NCBI GenBank assembly: GCA_031255075.1
Contig: JAIRTF010000013.1
Coordinates: 1 to 5,513, forward strand
Direction: 5' to 3'
DNA: 5,513 nt
Origin: Bifidobacteriaceae bacterium
GTDB lineage: Bacteria; Actinomycetota; Actinomycetes; Actinomycetales; WQXJ01
Shown: positions 1 to 5,504 of the stretch, piece by piece
Position numbering within the stretch: the first letter of the stretch is position 1
Layout of the letters: each line of letters begins with the position of its first letter
The notes under the pieces: model-generated
Told to the model about the DNA's origin: nothing
What the model saw: only the letters and a program-made list of their open reading frames with translations
Databases searched by the model: none
Program-made: the position numbers and the translations under genes

Positions 1-1
1 T

Positions 2-166
2 CAGGCCGCCAAGCGAGCACTGTGGTTTGGAATGCAAACTAATCTTCAGAGCGGATTAGAGATTGAGACCACCGAGTTCGCCACCTGCTTCGGTACCTGG
101 GATCAGCGCGAGGGCATGGGCGCGTTTGTTGCCAAACGCCAGCCTGAACCGTTCCAGGGCCGCTAG
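2..166 (+). CDS. Enoyl-CoA hydratase/isomerase (crotonase) family protein, C-terminal fragment
   Basis: The gene starts left of the window; the open frame runs from base 2 to a TAG at 164-166, giving 54 residues. The fragment has the usual tail of crotonase-fold enoyl-CoA hydratases: an AKRALWFGMQT helix, an E-x-x-x-F-A-x-C-F segment (residues 25-30 of the fragment), then DQREGMGAFVAKRQP and a final FQGR. The DQ-x-EGM-x-AF-x-x-KR-x-P signature is highly characteristic of the family. Such enzymes usually hydrate 2-enoyl-CoA thioesters in fatty-acid beta-oxidation or related acyl-CoA pathways in the cytoplasm. The active-site residues and oxyanion hole lie upstream and are not visible, so the exact reaction (hydratase, isomerase or another crotonase activity) cannot be assigned. 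It converges on the MMPL gene and overlaps it by four bases. Family call is firm; substrate is unknown. Confidence 0.85.
   Translation, partial: QAAKRALWFGMQTNLQSGLEIETTEFATCFGTWDQREGMGAFVAKRQPEPFQGR
122..139 (-). terminator. GNRA-capped hairpin downstream of the MMPL gene, candidate terminator
   Basis: A perfect 7-bp inverted repeat, GCGTTTG (122-128) and CAAACGC (133-139), encloses a four-base loop. Read on the minus strand the loop is GCAA, a GNRA tetraloop, and the hairpin begins 23 bases after the transporter's stop codon. No T-tract follows, so it is not a classical intrinsic terminator, but T-less hairpins are common at 3' ends in GC-rich actinobacteria. It lies inside the coding region of the crotonase gene (codons for AFVAKR). 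It could instead be a 3'-end stabiliser, or chance. Confidence 0.35.
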
Positions 167-2487
167 GACTGCTGCGGGGCGGGCGAACCGCCGGCGGGAC
201 CGGCGCCGACTGGTGTCAGCCGTGTGCCTTCAACATCAATCTGCGGCAGAATGCGGTCCAACCAGCGTGGACACCACCAGGCCGCCCGTCCCAGCAGACT
301 GGTCAAAGCCGGCATCAGCAGCAGACGCACCACAAACGCGTCCGCCACCACGCCGAAGGCCAAGGCCAAGCCAACCGATTTGACGATGGCTGAATCACCC
401 AACACAAACCCGCCGAAGATGGCCACCATGATCAAACCGGCGGCCAGCACCACTCCCCGCCCGGCCGCCAGGCCACGGCTGACGGCAGCCCGGGCGTCCA
501 GGCCTTTGACGTAGGCTTCACGCATGCCGGTGGCCAAGAAGATCTGGTAGTCCATGGCCAATCCGAACAGCAGCCCGGCCAGCACCGTGGGCAAGAAGTT
601 CAGCACCGGTCCGGTGGTTTCCAGGCCAATCAGCCTGGCCCCCCAACCCCATTGGAACACCATCACCAAGGCGCCCAGGGTGGCGAAGAAAGACAAGATG
701 AACCCGGCCGCGGCGATCAGCGGTACCAGCACGGACCGGAACACCAGCAGCAGAATCAGCAGCGACAGTCCAACCACCACGGCCAGGTAAACCGGCACCA
801 CAGCGGCCAAGCGTTCTGACATGTCCATGTTGATGGAGGCCTGCCCGGCCACACCCAGCTTGGTGCCTTCGCGAGCACCAGCAACAGGGTCCAGCGATCT
901 CAGGTCTTTGACCAGCTGTTCAGTTGACGAATCGTTCGGGCCGCCGCTGGGGATCACCTGAAAAGCGGCCAAGGCCCCATCTTCAGAGACCGCCACCGGC
1001 GCTACGCCCTCCACACCACTGCGGCCGGCCACCGTTTCGGCGATATCCGCTTGGGCGGCCAGGCGGGCGCCATCATCCAGCCCGGGTGGCAGGTCAGCGG
1101 TAACCAACAGCAGACCGTTGATGCCGGGCCCAAACTGTTCAGCGGTGATGGTGTAAGCCCGCTGCGCCAATGATCCGGGCGCCTCAGAAGCGCCATCTGG
1201 CAACCCCAGGTGAAGTGAGGCGGCCGGGACCGCCAGAACAACCAGCACACCCGCTGCCAACACGGCCTGAATGGTGGAGCGCAGCGGACGCCAACCGGCC
1301 GGTGTGGGCGGGGGTGTGGCGGCGGCATCGGCCAACGGCGTCCGCTGGCTGCGCGGCAGCACCCGCAGACCAAAGAGGCCCAGAATGGCGGGCGTCAGCG
1401 TTACCGCCACTGCCACCGCCAGGGCCACGGCCAAGGCCCCCAACGTGCCCATCAGGCCAAGGAACGGTATGCCGGTGACGTTCAGAGCGGCCAGGGCCAC
1501 CATCACAGTGGCGCCGGCGAACACCACCGCGGTGCCGGAGGTGCCACCGGCCAGCGCAATCGACTCGTCCAACGGCAAGCCGGCCAGCAGTTGGCGGCGG
1601 TGCCGGTTGACAATGAAAAGCGAGTAGTCCAGGCCCACGGCTAGGCCCAACATCACCGCCAACAGCGGCGTGACGGAAGACATGGACAGCCATGACGAAC
1701 AGGCCAGCGAAGCCAATACCGCTACGCCCACCCCCGTCACAGCCCCGATCACCGGCACGGCCATCGGCGCCAACGCCCGGAACATGACGACCAGCACCAG
1801 GGCCGCCAACAGCAAACCAATCGCTTCGCCGACGCCCAACACCTTGGGCACATCCTGGGAGATTTCGACTGAGGCGGCCACTTCCACACCGTCCAGCCCA
1901 GCATCCTGGAAGTGGTCTATGGCGGCCCGCTTGGACGCGCTGGCCAACTCCAGGCGTGATTCGGTGAAAGACACCATCACCAGGGCGGCTGAGCCGTCCT
2001 CAGAGACCAATCGGATCGGTTCGGCCAGCTTCAGCAGACGTTCACCGGCTTCGATCTGTTGGAGGGCGCCGCCGGCCAAATCCGGCGCCAACTGTGCCAA
2101 ACGGCGGCCGGTGGCCAGCTGATCGGCTTGATCCAGGCGGGCTTGTTCCATGGCGAACGGGTCAACCACCGCTGCCACATCCGGCAAGTCAACGGCGCTG
2201 GCAATGGTCTGTTCGATCTGTTCGCGTTGAGGCTCGGTGAACGGTTGGCCGTCGGTGGTTCGAAGCACCACCGTGCCGGTGGTCCCCGAATATTGGGGCA
2301 GCTCGGCCGCCAGCCGCTCGATGGTCTTGGAGGATTCCAAACCGGGGATGTCGAAACCTTCAGACAGCTGGCCGCGGCCCACCATGAAGGCCAACCCGGC
2401 CAAAGCCAGCAGAGCTACCCAGCAGCCGACCGTCAACCAGCGTCGCTTGGCGGTCAGGCGGGCCAGCTTGTATAGCAGCTTTGCCAT
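163..2487 (-). CDS. MMPL/RND-superfamily transporter, putative lipid or drug exporter
   Basis: A 774-residue inner-membrane protein of the MMPL family (RND superfamily), which uses the proton gradient to move lipids, drugs or other hydrophobic compounds. The layout is the expected 1+5+1+5 pattern: TM1 about residues 17-38; a first external domain about 39-215; TM2-TM6 about 218-372; a cytoplasmic loop; TM7 about 405-425; a second external domain about 426-558; TM8-TM12 about 561-733. Two Asp-Tyr pairs, D287-Y288 (GLDYSLF) and D646-Y647 (LAMDYQIF), match the proton-relay pairs known from mycobacterial MmpL3. The C-terminal tail is short (about 40 residues) and Gly/Pro-rich. ATG at 2487 is chosen because AAAGGA lies 7 bases upstream and the protein then opens with MAKLLYKLARL before TM1; an in-frame ATG at 2592 would add 35 unlikely residues and reach almost to the tRNA. 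No TetR-type regulator or lipid-synthesis gene is visible nearby, so the substrate cannot be inferred. Confidence 0.93.
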   Translation of the reverse strand: MAKLLYKLARLTAKRRWLTVGCWVALLALAGLAFMVGRGQLSEGFDIPGLESSKTIERLAAELPQYSGTTGTVVLRTTDGQPFTEPQREQIEQTIASAVDLPDVAAVVDPFAMEQARLDQADQLATGRRLAQLAPDLAGGALQQIEAGERLLKLAEPIRLVSEDGSAALVMVSFTESRLELASASKRAAIDHFQDAGLDGVEVAASVEISQDVPKVLGVGEAIGLLLAALVLVVMFRALAPMAVPVIGAVTGVGVAVLASLACSSWLSMSSVTPLLAVMLGLAVGLDYSLFIVNRHRRQLLAGLPLDESIALAGGTSGTAVVFAGATVMVALAALNVTGIPFLGLMGTLGALAVALAVAVAVTLTPAILGLFGLRVLPRSQRTPLADAAATPPPTPAGWRPLRSTIQAVLAAGVLVVLAVPAASLHLGLPDGASEAPGSLAQRAYTITAEQFGPGINGLLLVTADLPPGLDDGARLAAQADIAETVAGRSGVEGVAPVAVSEDGALAAFQVIPSGGPNDSSTEQLVKDLRSLDPVAGAREGTKLGVAGQASINMDMSERLAAVVPVYLAVVVGLSLLILLLVFRSVLVPLIAAAGFILSFFATLGALVMVFQWGWGARLIGLETTGPVLNFLPTVLAGLLFGLAMDYQIFLATGMREAYVKGLDARAAVSRGLAAGRGVVLAAGLIMVAIFGGFVLGDSAIVKSVGLALAFGVVADAFVVRLLLMPALTSLLGRAAWWCPRWLDRILPQIDVEGTRLTPVGAGPAGGSPAPQQS

Positions 2488-2494
2488 AGTCGCA

Positions 2495-2500
2495 TCCTTT
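2495..2500 (-). promoter_or_regulatory. Ribosome binding site of the MMPL gene
   Basis: On the minus strand the sequence AAAGGA sits 7 bases before the ATG at 2487. This is a good Shine-Dalgarno match at a normal distance, and it decides the start in favour of 2487 over the in-frame ATG at 2592. A perfect 10-bp palindrome, CCGCCGGCGG (2504-2513), lies just upstream of it and could affect access to the site or bind a repressor; that is speculation. Confidence 0.75.
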
Positions 2501-2518
2501 CCGCCGCCGGCGGTGAAC

Positions 2519-2553
2519 GGGTCGGGGGCTGAGGCGAGAATCAACGCCGACCC
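2519..2553 (-). other. Inverted repeat in the leader of the MMPL gene (hairpin B)
   Basis: GGGTCGG (2519-2525) and CCGACCC (2547-2553) form a perfect 7-bp inverted repeat around a 21-base loop, ending 31 bases before the transporter's start codon. Its 2551-2553 arm bases are also used by the neighbouring hairpin at 2551-2583, so the two full structures cannot form together. It may be an attenuator-like element, an operator, or chance pairing in GC-rich DNA. Confidence 0.35.
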
Positions 2554-2583
2554 CTGGCCTAGAACGAGCTCCAGGCCGAGGGG
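2551..2583 (-). terminator. Hairpin A after tRNA-Leu, candidate terminator or processing element
   Basis: On the plus strand CCCCT+GGCCT (2551-2560) pairs with AGGCC (2573-2577) and AGGGG (2579-2583), giving ten base pairs with one bulged base (2578) and a 12-base loop. In the minus-strand transcript it starts 14 bases after the tRNA 3' end, the right place for a tRNA terminator. No T-tract follows it. If it does not terminate fully, transcription would continue into the MMPL gene, for which I see no clear promoter in the spacer. Confidence 0.45.
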
Positions 2584-2597
2584 CCGGTCCATGACTG

Positions 2598-2681
2598 TGC
2601 GCGAGGGGGGACTTGAACCCCCATGCCCTTACGGGCACACGGACCTGAACCGTGCGCGTCTGCCAATTCCGCCACTCGCGC
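2598..2681 (-). tRNA. tRNA-Leu, anticodon CAG
   Basis: The 84-base minus-strand sequence folds as a class II tRNA. The acceptor stem is GCGCGAG (2681-2675) with CTCGCGC (2605-2599) and discriminator A at 2598. The D stem is GCG/CGC with a loop containing TTGGCAGA. The anticodon stem is CACGG/CCGTG with loop TTCAGGT (2649-2643), so the anticodon is CAG (2647-2645), which reads the leucine codon CUG. The long variable arm TGCCC-GTAA-GGGCA is diagnostic of Leu/Ser-type tRNAs, and the T arm is GGGGG-TTCAAGT-CCCCC. The 3' CCA is not encoded (CAG follows), so it must be added after transcription, which is common in actinobacteria. It is transcribed away from the fhaA operon; from memory, Mycobacterium tuberculosis has a leucine tRNA (leuT) next to fhaA as well. 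Confidence 0.97.
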
Positions 2682-2692
2682 GCAATGGATGA

Positions 2693-2724
2693 GGCTAGCA
2701 TGGTTTGCCCAATAGCATTGTCAC
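2693..2724 (-). promoter_or_regulatory. Candidate promoter of tRNA-Leu
   Basis: On the minus strand GTGACA (2724-2719) matches the -35 consensus TTGACA at five of six positions. Downstream are poor -10 candidates: ATGCTA or TGCTAG at 17-18 bases spacing, or TAGCCT (2698-2693), which fits the TANNNT pattern but with a 20-base spacer. Any of these would start transcription a few bases before the tRNA at 2681. The -35 is plausible; the -10 is uncertain. Confidence 0.35.
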
Positions 2725-2773
2725 TGTGCGTCCGCAGCTCGCTGGGGGCTAGGCGCCGACATGGGGGAGTCGT

Positions 2774-2779
2774 TACCAT
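2774..2779 (+). promoter_or_regulatory. Weak -10 candidate for the fhaA operon
   Basis: TACCAT fits the actinobacterial TANNNT -10 pattern and would give a leader of roughly 25-30 bases before the fhaA ATG. No recognisable -35 lies 16-19 bases upstream (the bases there read near AGGCGC). The operon promoter must lie somewhere in 2682-2812 because the tRNA on the other side is divergent, but I cannot place it with confidence. Confidence 0.22.
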
Positions 2780-2798
2780 TGCCACAGTTGTTGATGCA

Positions 2799-2805
2799 GG
2801 GAGGG
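2799..2805 (+). promoter_or_regulatory. Ribosome binding site of fhaA
   Basis: GGGAGGG lies 7 bases upstream of the ATG at 2813. It is a strong Shine-Dalgarno sequence and fixes the fhaA start. An ATG at 2806 directly after it is out of frame and too close to be used. Confidence 0.8.
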
Positions 2806-2812
2806 ATGAGTC

Positions 2813-3532
2813 ATGGCGTTCCTCGACAGGTTTGAGAAAGGCGTCGAGCGCGCGGTCAACAGCCCGTTCGCGAAAGCGTCGCGTAGCGAGGTGAAACCAG
2901 TGGACCTAGCTTCAGCGCTCCGGCGCGAACTAGACGAGAAGGCCGCCGTCTTGGCGCGGGGCCGTGCGGTAGTGCCCAACGAGTTCGTCATAGAACTCTC
3001 GCCACAAGACTTTGACCGGATCCTTGACTGGGGCGCCGAGGCCATGGGTGAGGAGCTCCAGGAGGGCGTAGCCCAGCATGCGGCTTCCCAGCGCTATGCC
3101 TTTGTTGGCCCGGTGTCCGTGACCTTTGAAGAAGACCCGGCCTTGGAGGTGGGTGTCTTCCACGTCCGTTCTGAGACCATCCGCGGCGCTGTGGCGCCGG
3201 CTGGCCAGGCACCGGCTTCCAAACGCCATCCGATTGTTGACATTGATGGGCAGCGCTATCTGCTGACCGGGCCGGTCACGGTGATTGGCCGCGGTTCGGA
3301 CGCCGACATCATTGTGGAAGACACTGGTGTCTCCCGCCGACATGTGGAGATTCGTTTGACGGCTGACGGGCCGGTCGCTACCGATCTGGGTTCCACCAAC
3401 GGAACATTTGTCGAAGGGCACCGCATCACCAACGCGTTGTTGGTCGATGGCAACACCATCACAGTTGGCCGGACCAAAGTTGTCTTCTGGACCGGTGAGT
3501 CAACTGACCTGGGATTCGACCCAGACAACTAA
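2813..3532 (+). CDS. fhaA: FhaA-type protein, DUF3662 domain plus FHA domain
   Basis: A 239-residue cytoplasmic phosphothreonine-reading adaptor. Residues 1 to about 122 are the DUF3662/FhaA N-terminal domain, opening MAFLDRFEKGVERAVNSPFAK and including VVPNEFVIELSP (53-64) and ELQEGVAQHA (81-90). A short linker (about 123-138) leads to the FHA domain (about 139-228), which keeps the phosphothreonine-binding residues: GR at 159-160, S174-R-R-H177, and DLGSTNGT (191-198, with N196). In mycobacteria FhaA is a PknB substrate and binds the phosphorylated pseudokinase domain of MviN to restrain peptidoglycan synthesis; the same role here is inferred from family and context. It is much shorter than the roughly 527-residue M. 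tuberculosis protein because the long linker is missing, a form common in other actinobacteria. It is first in the operon, 9 bases before fhaB. Confidence 0.95.
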   Translation: MAFLDRFEKGVERAVNSPFAKASRSEVKPVDLASALRRELDEKAAVLARGRAVVPNEFVIELSPQDFDRILDWGAEAMGEELQEGVAQHAASQRYAFVGPVSVTFEEDPALEVGVFHVRSETIRGAVAPAGQAPASKRHPIVDIDGQRYLLTGPVTVIGRGSDADIIVEDTGVSRRHVEIRLTADGPVATDLGSTNGTFVEGHRITNALLVDGNTITVGRTKVVFWTGESTDLGFDPDN

Positions 3533-3541
3533 GCTGCATAT

Positions 3542-4120
3542 ATGGGAGAGCTGTCGGTATCACTGCTGCGGCTGGGCTACCTCTTGGTGCTCTGGCTGTT
3601 TGTGCTGGCGGCGTTAGTGACTCTGCGGCGCGATATTTACGGCACCACCATTGAACGGCGTGGCCGAGAAAAGCAAGGCCGTTCACGCCGTCAAAAAGCA
3701 CCGGTACCCGTACCGGCCGAATTGGCAGCCGTACCCGCCGCAGTTGCCCCGGGGCCGGCCGGAGCCCTGGGAACAGCGCCGGCCAGGCGGCCAAGCCGGG
3801 CTTCAGTTAGTTCCGCGCCGCGGCCTGGGGCGCCCTCCCGGGTGGTGGTCAAGAACGGGCCGTTGCGGGGCACCACCTTGCCGTTGGCTAGATCCGCCAT
3901 TGTGGTGGGCCGCTCTTCCAGCGCCAATTTGGTCTTGGATGACGAGTTCGCCTCTGGGAGGCATGCCCAAATTGTTCCCCGCCTGGGAGGATGGTTCCTT
4001 GAAGATTTGGGTTCCACCAACGGCACTTTTATGGGGCGTGAGAGAATAGCCGAGCCTCGCGAGTTGACGGCGGGCGACTCGATCCGGATCGGCAATACGA
4101 CCTTGGAGGTGCTCAAGTAG
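3542..4120 (+). CDS. fhaB: FhaB-type membrane-anchored FHA domain protein
   Basis: A 192-residue protein with one N-terminal membrane segment (about residues 7-27, rich in Leu/Val), followed by RRDIYG, which matches the start of mycobacterial FhaB (also called FipA). A basic stretch (39-52) and a Pro/Ala-rich linker (about 53-98) lead to a C-terminal FHA domain (about 100-192) that keeps GR at 123-124, S138-G-R-H141 and DLGSTNGT (155-162, with N160). FHA domains bind phosphothreonine; in mycobacteria FipA/FhaB acts with FtsZ and FtsQ in division. With the N-terminal anchor and the following arginines, the FHA domain should face the cytoplasm. The protein is longer than the about 155-residue M. 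tuberculosis version, apparently through the linker. The ATG at 3542 is the only reasonable start, yet no Shine-Dalgarno sequence precedes it, so translation is probably coupled to fhaA. Its stop is one base before pstP. Confidence 0.93.
   Translation: MGELSVSLLRLGYLLVLWLFVLAALVTLRRDIYGTTIERRGREKQGRSRRQKAPVPVPAELAAVPAAVAPGPAGALGTAPARRPSRASVSSAPRPGAPSRVVVKNGPLRGTTLPLARSAIVVGRSSSANLVLDDEFASGRHAQIVPRLGGWFLEDLGSTNGTFMGRERIAEPRELTAGDSIRIGNTTLEVLK
4105..4109 (+). promoter_or_regulatory. Ribosome binding site of pstP inside fhaB
   Basis: GGAGG lies within the last codons of fhaB, 12 bases before the GTG at 4122. The distance is somewhat long. The site overlaps the fhaB frame and the fhaB stop is only one base before the GTG, so translational coupling is likely. 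Confidence 0.5.
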
Positions 4121-4121
4121 C

Positions 4122-5501
4122 GTGACCATAGCTCTGCGCTACGCGGTGCGCTCCGATATCGGCTTGACCCGCGCCAACAATCAGGATTCGGCTTATGCCG
4201 GTCCGCATCTGCTGGTGGTGGCAGACGGCATGGGTGGTCACGCCGGCGGGGATATTGCTTCTTCGGTAGCGATAGCCCATTTGGCACCTTTGGATGAGGA
4301 AACCCCAACCGCTGACCAAGGCGCCAAGGCGTTGGCCGAAGCAGTTGAGGAAGCCCATGAAGAACTGCTGGAAAGGGTCGAAGAAGACCCAGAATTGGCG
4401 GGACTGGGCACAACTAGTACGACGTTGCTGAGAACCGGAGACCGGCTGATTCTGGGTCACATTGGTGATTCGCGGGCCTATTTGTTGCGCGATGGCCGCA
4501 TGGAGCAGGTCACCACCGATCACACCTTTGTCCAGTACCTGGTGGATGTCGGCAAACTGGAACCGGAAGCCGCTGAACGCCACCCCCAACGCTCGCTGCT
4601 GTTGCGGGTACTGGGAGATGTCGAACTGTCCAGCGGGCTGGACATTTCGGTCCGCAAAGCCGAACCGGGAGACCGCTGGCTGCTGTGTTCAGATGGGCTA
4701 TCCGGGGTTGTTTCCGGCGCCACCCTGGAACGCACCCTGGCCGAGGAACACGACGTGGACCAATGCGCGGACTCCTTGGTGGAGTTGGCGTTGCGCGGCG
4801 GCGGACCAGACAACGTCAGCTGTGTGGTGGCGGACGTGTTGGACATTGATGACCTACCCCAAGACGAGGTGCCGTCAACCGCCGCGCAGGTGGCCGGCGC
4901 CGCCGCAATTGACCGCAACCGGCCCACCCGCGGTGGTGGTGGAGCCGCCGCCAAGGCCGCCTCGTTGACACCCAAGACCCCCGTTGACGGGGACGATGCC
5001 GCGCCGACCGGCCGCCGCCGGTCAAGTCGCAACCGGTTCGCCTGGCTAATGGCCATGTTGGCAGTGTTGGTGGCCGCCGTCGCGGCTGTCTACTGGGCCT
5101 ATGGCTGGAGTCAGCGCCAGTATTACGTCGGTGAGGTAGACGGCTGGGTCGCTGTCTACCAGGGCATCCCCCAGGATGCCTTCGGTTTGGACCTGTCCCA
5201 CGTGGCCCAGCGCACGCCTTACCGAATCGACTCCGATCTGAACGAGTTCTACCGCGACCAGGTGATCTCCAACGGCCGGCGCTTCGCCTCGCTGAAGAGC
5301 GCCTTAGCCTCTATTGACGAGGCGGTAGCCGAATCCAGAGCCGACCGTTACAACACCCCTTCCCGGCGGCCAACCCAATCCGGGGCACCGGGGGCCAGCG
5401 GCGCGGCATCGACCGCCCCTTCGGCTCCGGAACGCTCCACACCGGCGGACAGCTCACCGGCCAGCCCTCCAGCTGGCGAATCCGAGGCACCCGGGGGCTG
5501 A
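4122..5501 (+). CDS. pstP: PstP-type Ser/Thr protein phosphatase (PP2C/PPM family)
   Basis: A 459-residue membrane phosphatase that removes phosphate from Ser/Thr kinases such as PknA/PknB and from their substrates, including cell-wall and division proteins. The cytoplasmic catalytic domain spans about residues 3-242 and keeps the PPM metal-site motifs: NNQDS (19-23), ADGMGGH (34-40, D35), GDSR (115-118, D116), CSDGL (189-193, D191) and GGPDN (227-231, D230). A Pro/Ala/Gly-rich linker (about 243-296) ends in a basic patch, GRRRSSRNR (297-305), then one membrane segment (about 306-328). The external part has a conserved Tyr/Trp-rich region (YYVGEVDGWVAVYQG, 334-348; DLSHVAQRT, 357-365) and a disordered Pro/Ser/Thr/Ala tail (about 411-459). 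The start is a GTG, one base after the fhaB stop; it gives MTIALRY, matching the MTLVLRY stretch near the start of M. tuberculosis PstP. The sequence resembles that protein throughout the catalytic domain. M. tuberculosis PstP is slightly longer (about 514 residues). Confidence 0.96.
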   Translation: MTIALRYAVRSDIGLTRANNQDSAYAGPHLLVVADGMGGHAGGDIASSVAIAHLAPLDEETPTADQGAKALAEAVEEAHEELLERVEEDPELAGLGTTSTTLLRTGDRLILGHIGDSRAYLLRDGRMEQVTTDHTFVQYLVDVGKLEPEAAERHPQRSLLLRVLGDVELSSGLDISVRKAEPGDRWLLCSDGLSGVVSGATLERTLAEEHDVDQCADSLVELALRGGGPDNVSCVVADVLDIDDLPQDEVPSTAAQVAGAAAIDRNRPTRGGGGAAAKAASLTPKTPVDGDDAAPTGRRRSSRNRFAWLMAMLAVLVAAVAAVYWAYGWSQRQYYVGEVDGWVAVYQGIPQDAFGLDLSHVAQRTPYRIDSDLNEFYRDQVISNGRRFASLKSALASIDEAVAESRADRYNTPSRRPTQSGAPGASGAASTAPSAPERSTPADSSPASPPAGESEAPGG

Positions 5502-5504
5502 ACT

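Noticed and set aside
1..48. TCA at the window's left edge as the end of a minus-strand gene
   Set aside because: The minus-strand frame meets another stop at 46-48, and the plus-strand crotonase frame explains the region.
340..380. Repeated GGCCAAG units near 355-370
   Set aside because: They encode alternating Leu-Ala in a transporter membrane helix; codon use explains the pattern.
1184..1693. A 169-codon minus-strand open frame in another frame within the transporter
   Set aside because: It is Gly/Arg/His-rich out-of-frame translation; the transporter frame here carries conserved membrane segments and the GLDYSLF motif.
1670..2122. A 150-codon plus-strand open frame opposite the transporter, rich in Thr, Ser and Ala
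   Set aside because: It mirrors the Val/Ala/Gly/Leu codons of membrane segments in the transporter and has no family signal.
2488..2592. A 35-residue N-terminal extension of the MMPL protein starting at the ATG at 2592
   Set aside because: It runs through both hairpins and starts six bases from the tRNA, has no family-like sequence, and a good ribosome binding site precedes the ATG at 2487.
2237..2692. A 151-codon plus-strand open frame across the tRNA-Leu gene
   Set aside because: It is antisense to the transporter start and to the tRNA. Its end, with GGLEPPCPYGHTDLNRARLP, is the familiar false peptide produced by translating the reverse of a leucine tRNA.
2652..2894. An 80-codon plus-strand open frame spanning the tRNA promoter region and the fhaA start
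   Set aside because: It overlaps both the tRNA and the strongly supported fhaA start and resembles no protein.
3691..4413. A 240-codon minus-strand open frame opposite fhaB and pstP
   Set aside because: It is a shadow created by GC-rich codon usage. It crosses two well-supported genes and shows no recognisable domain.
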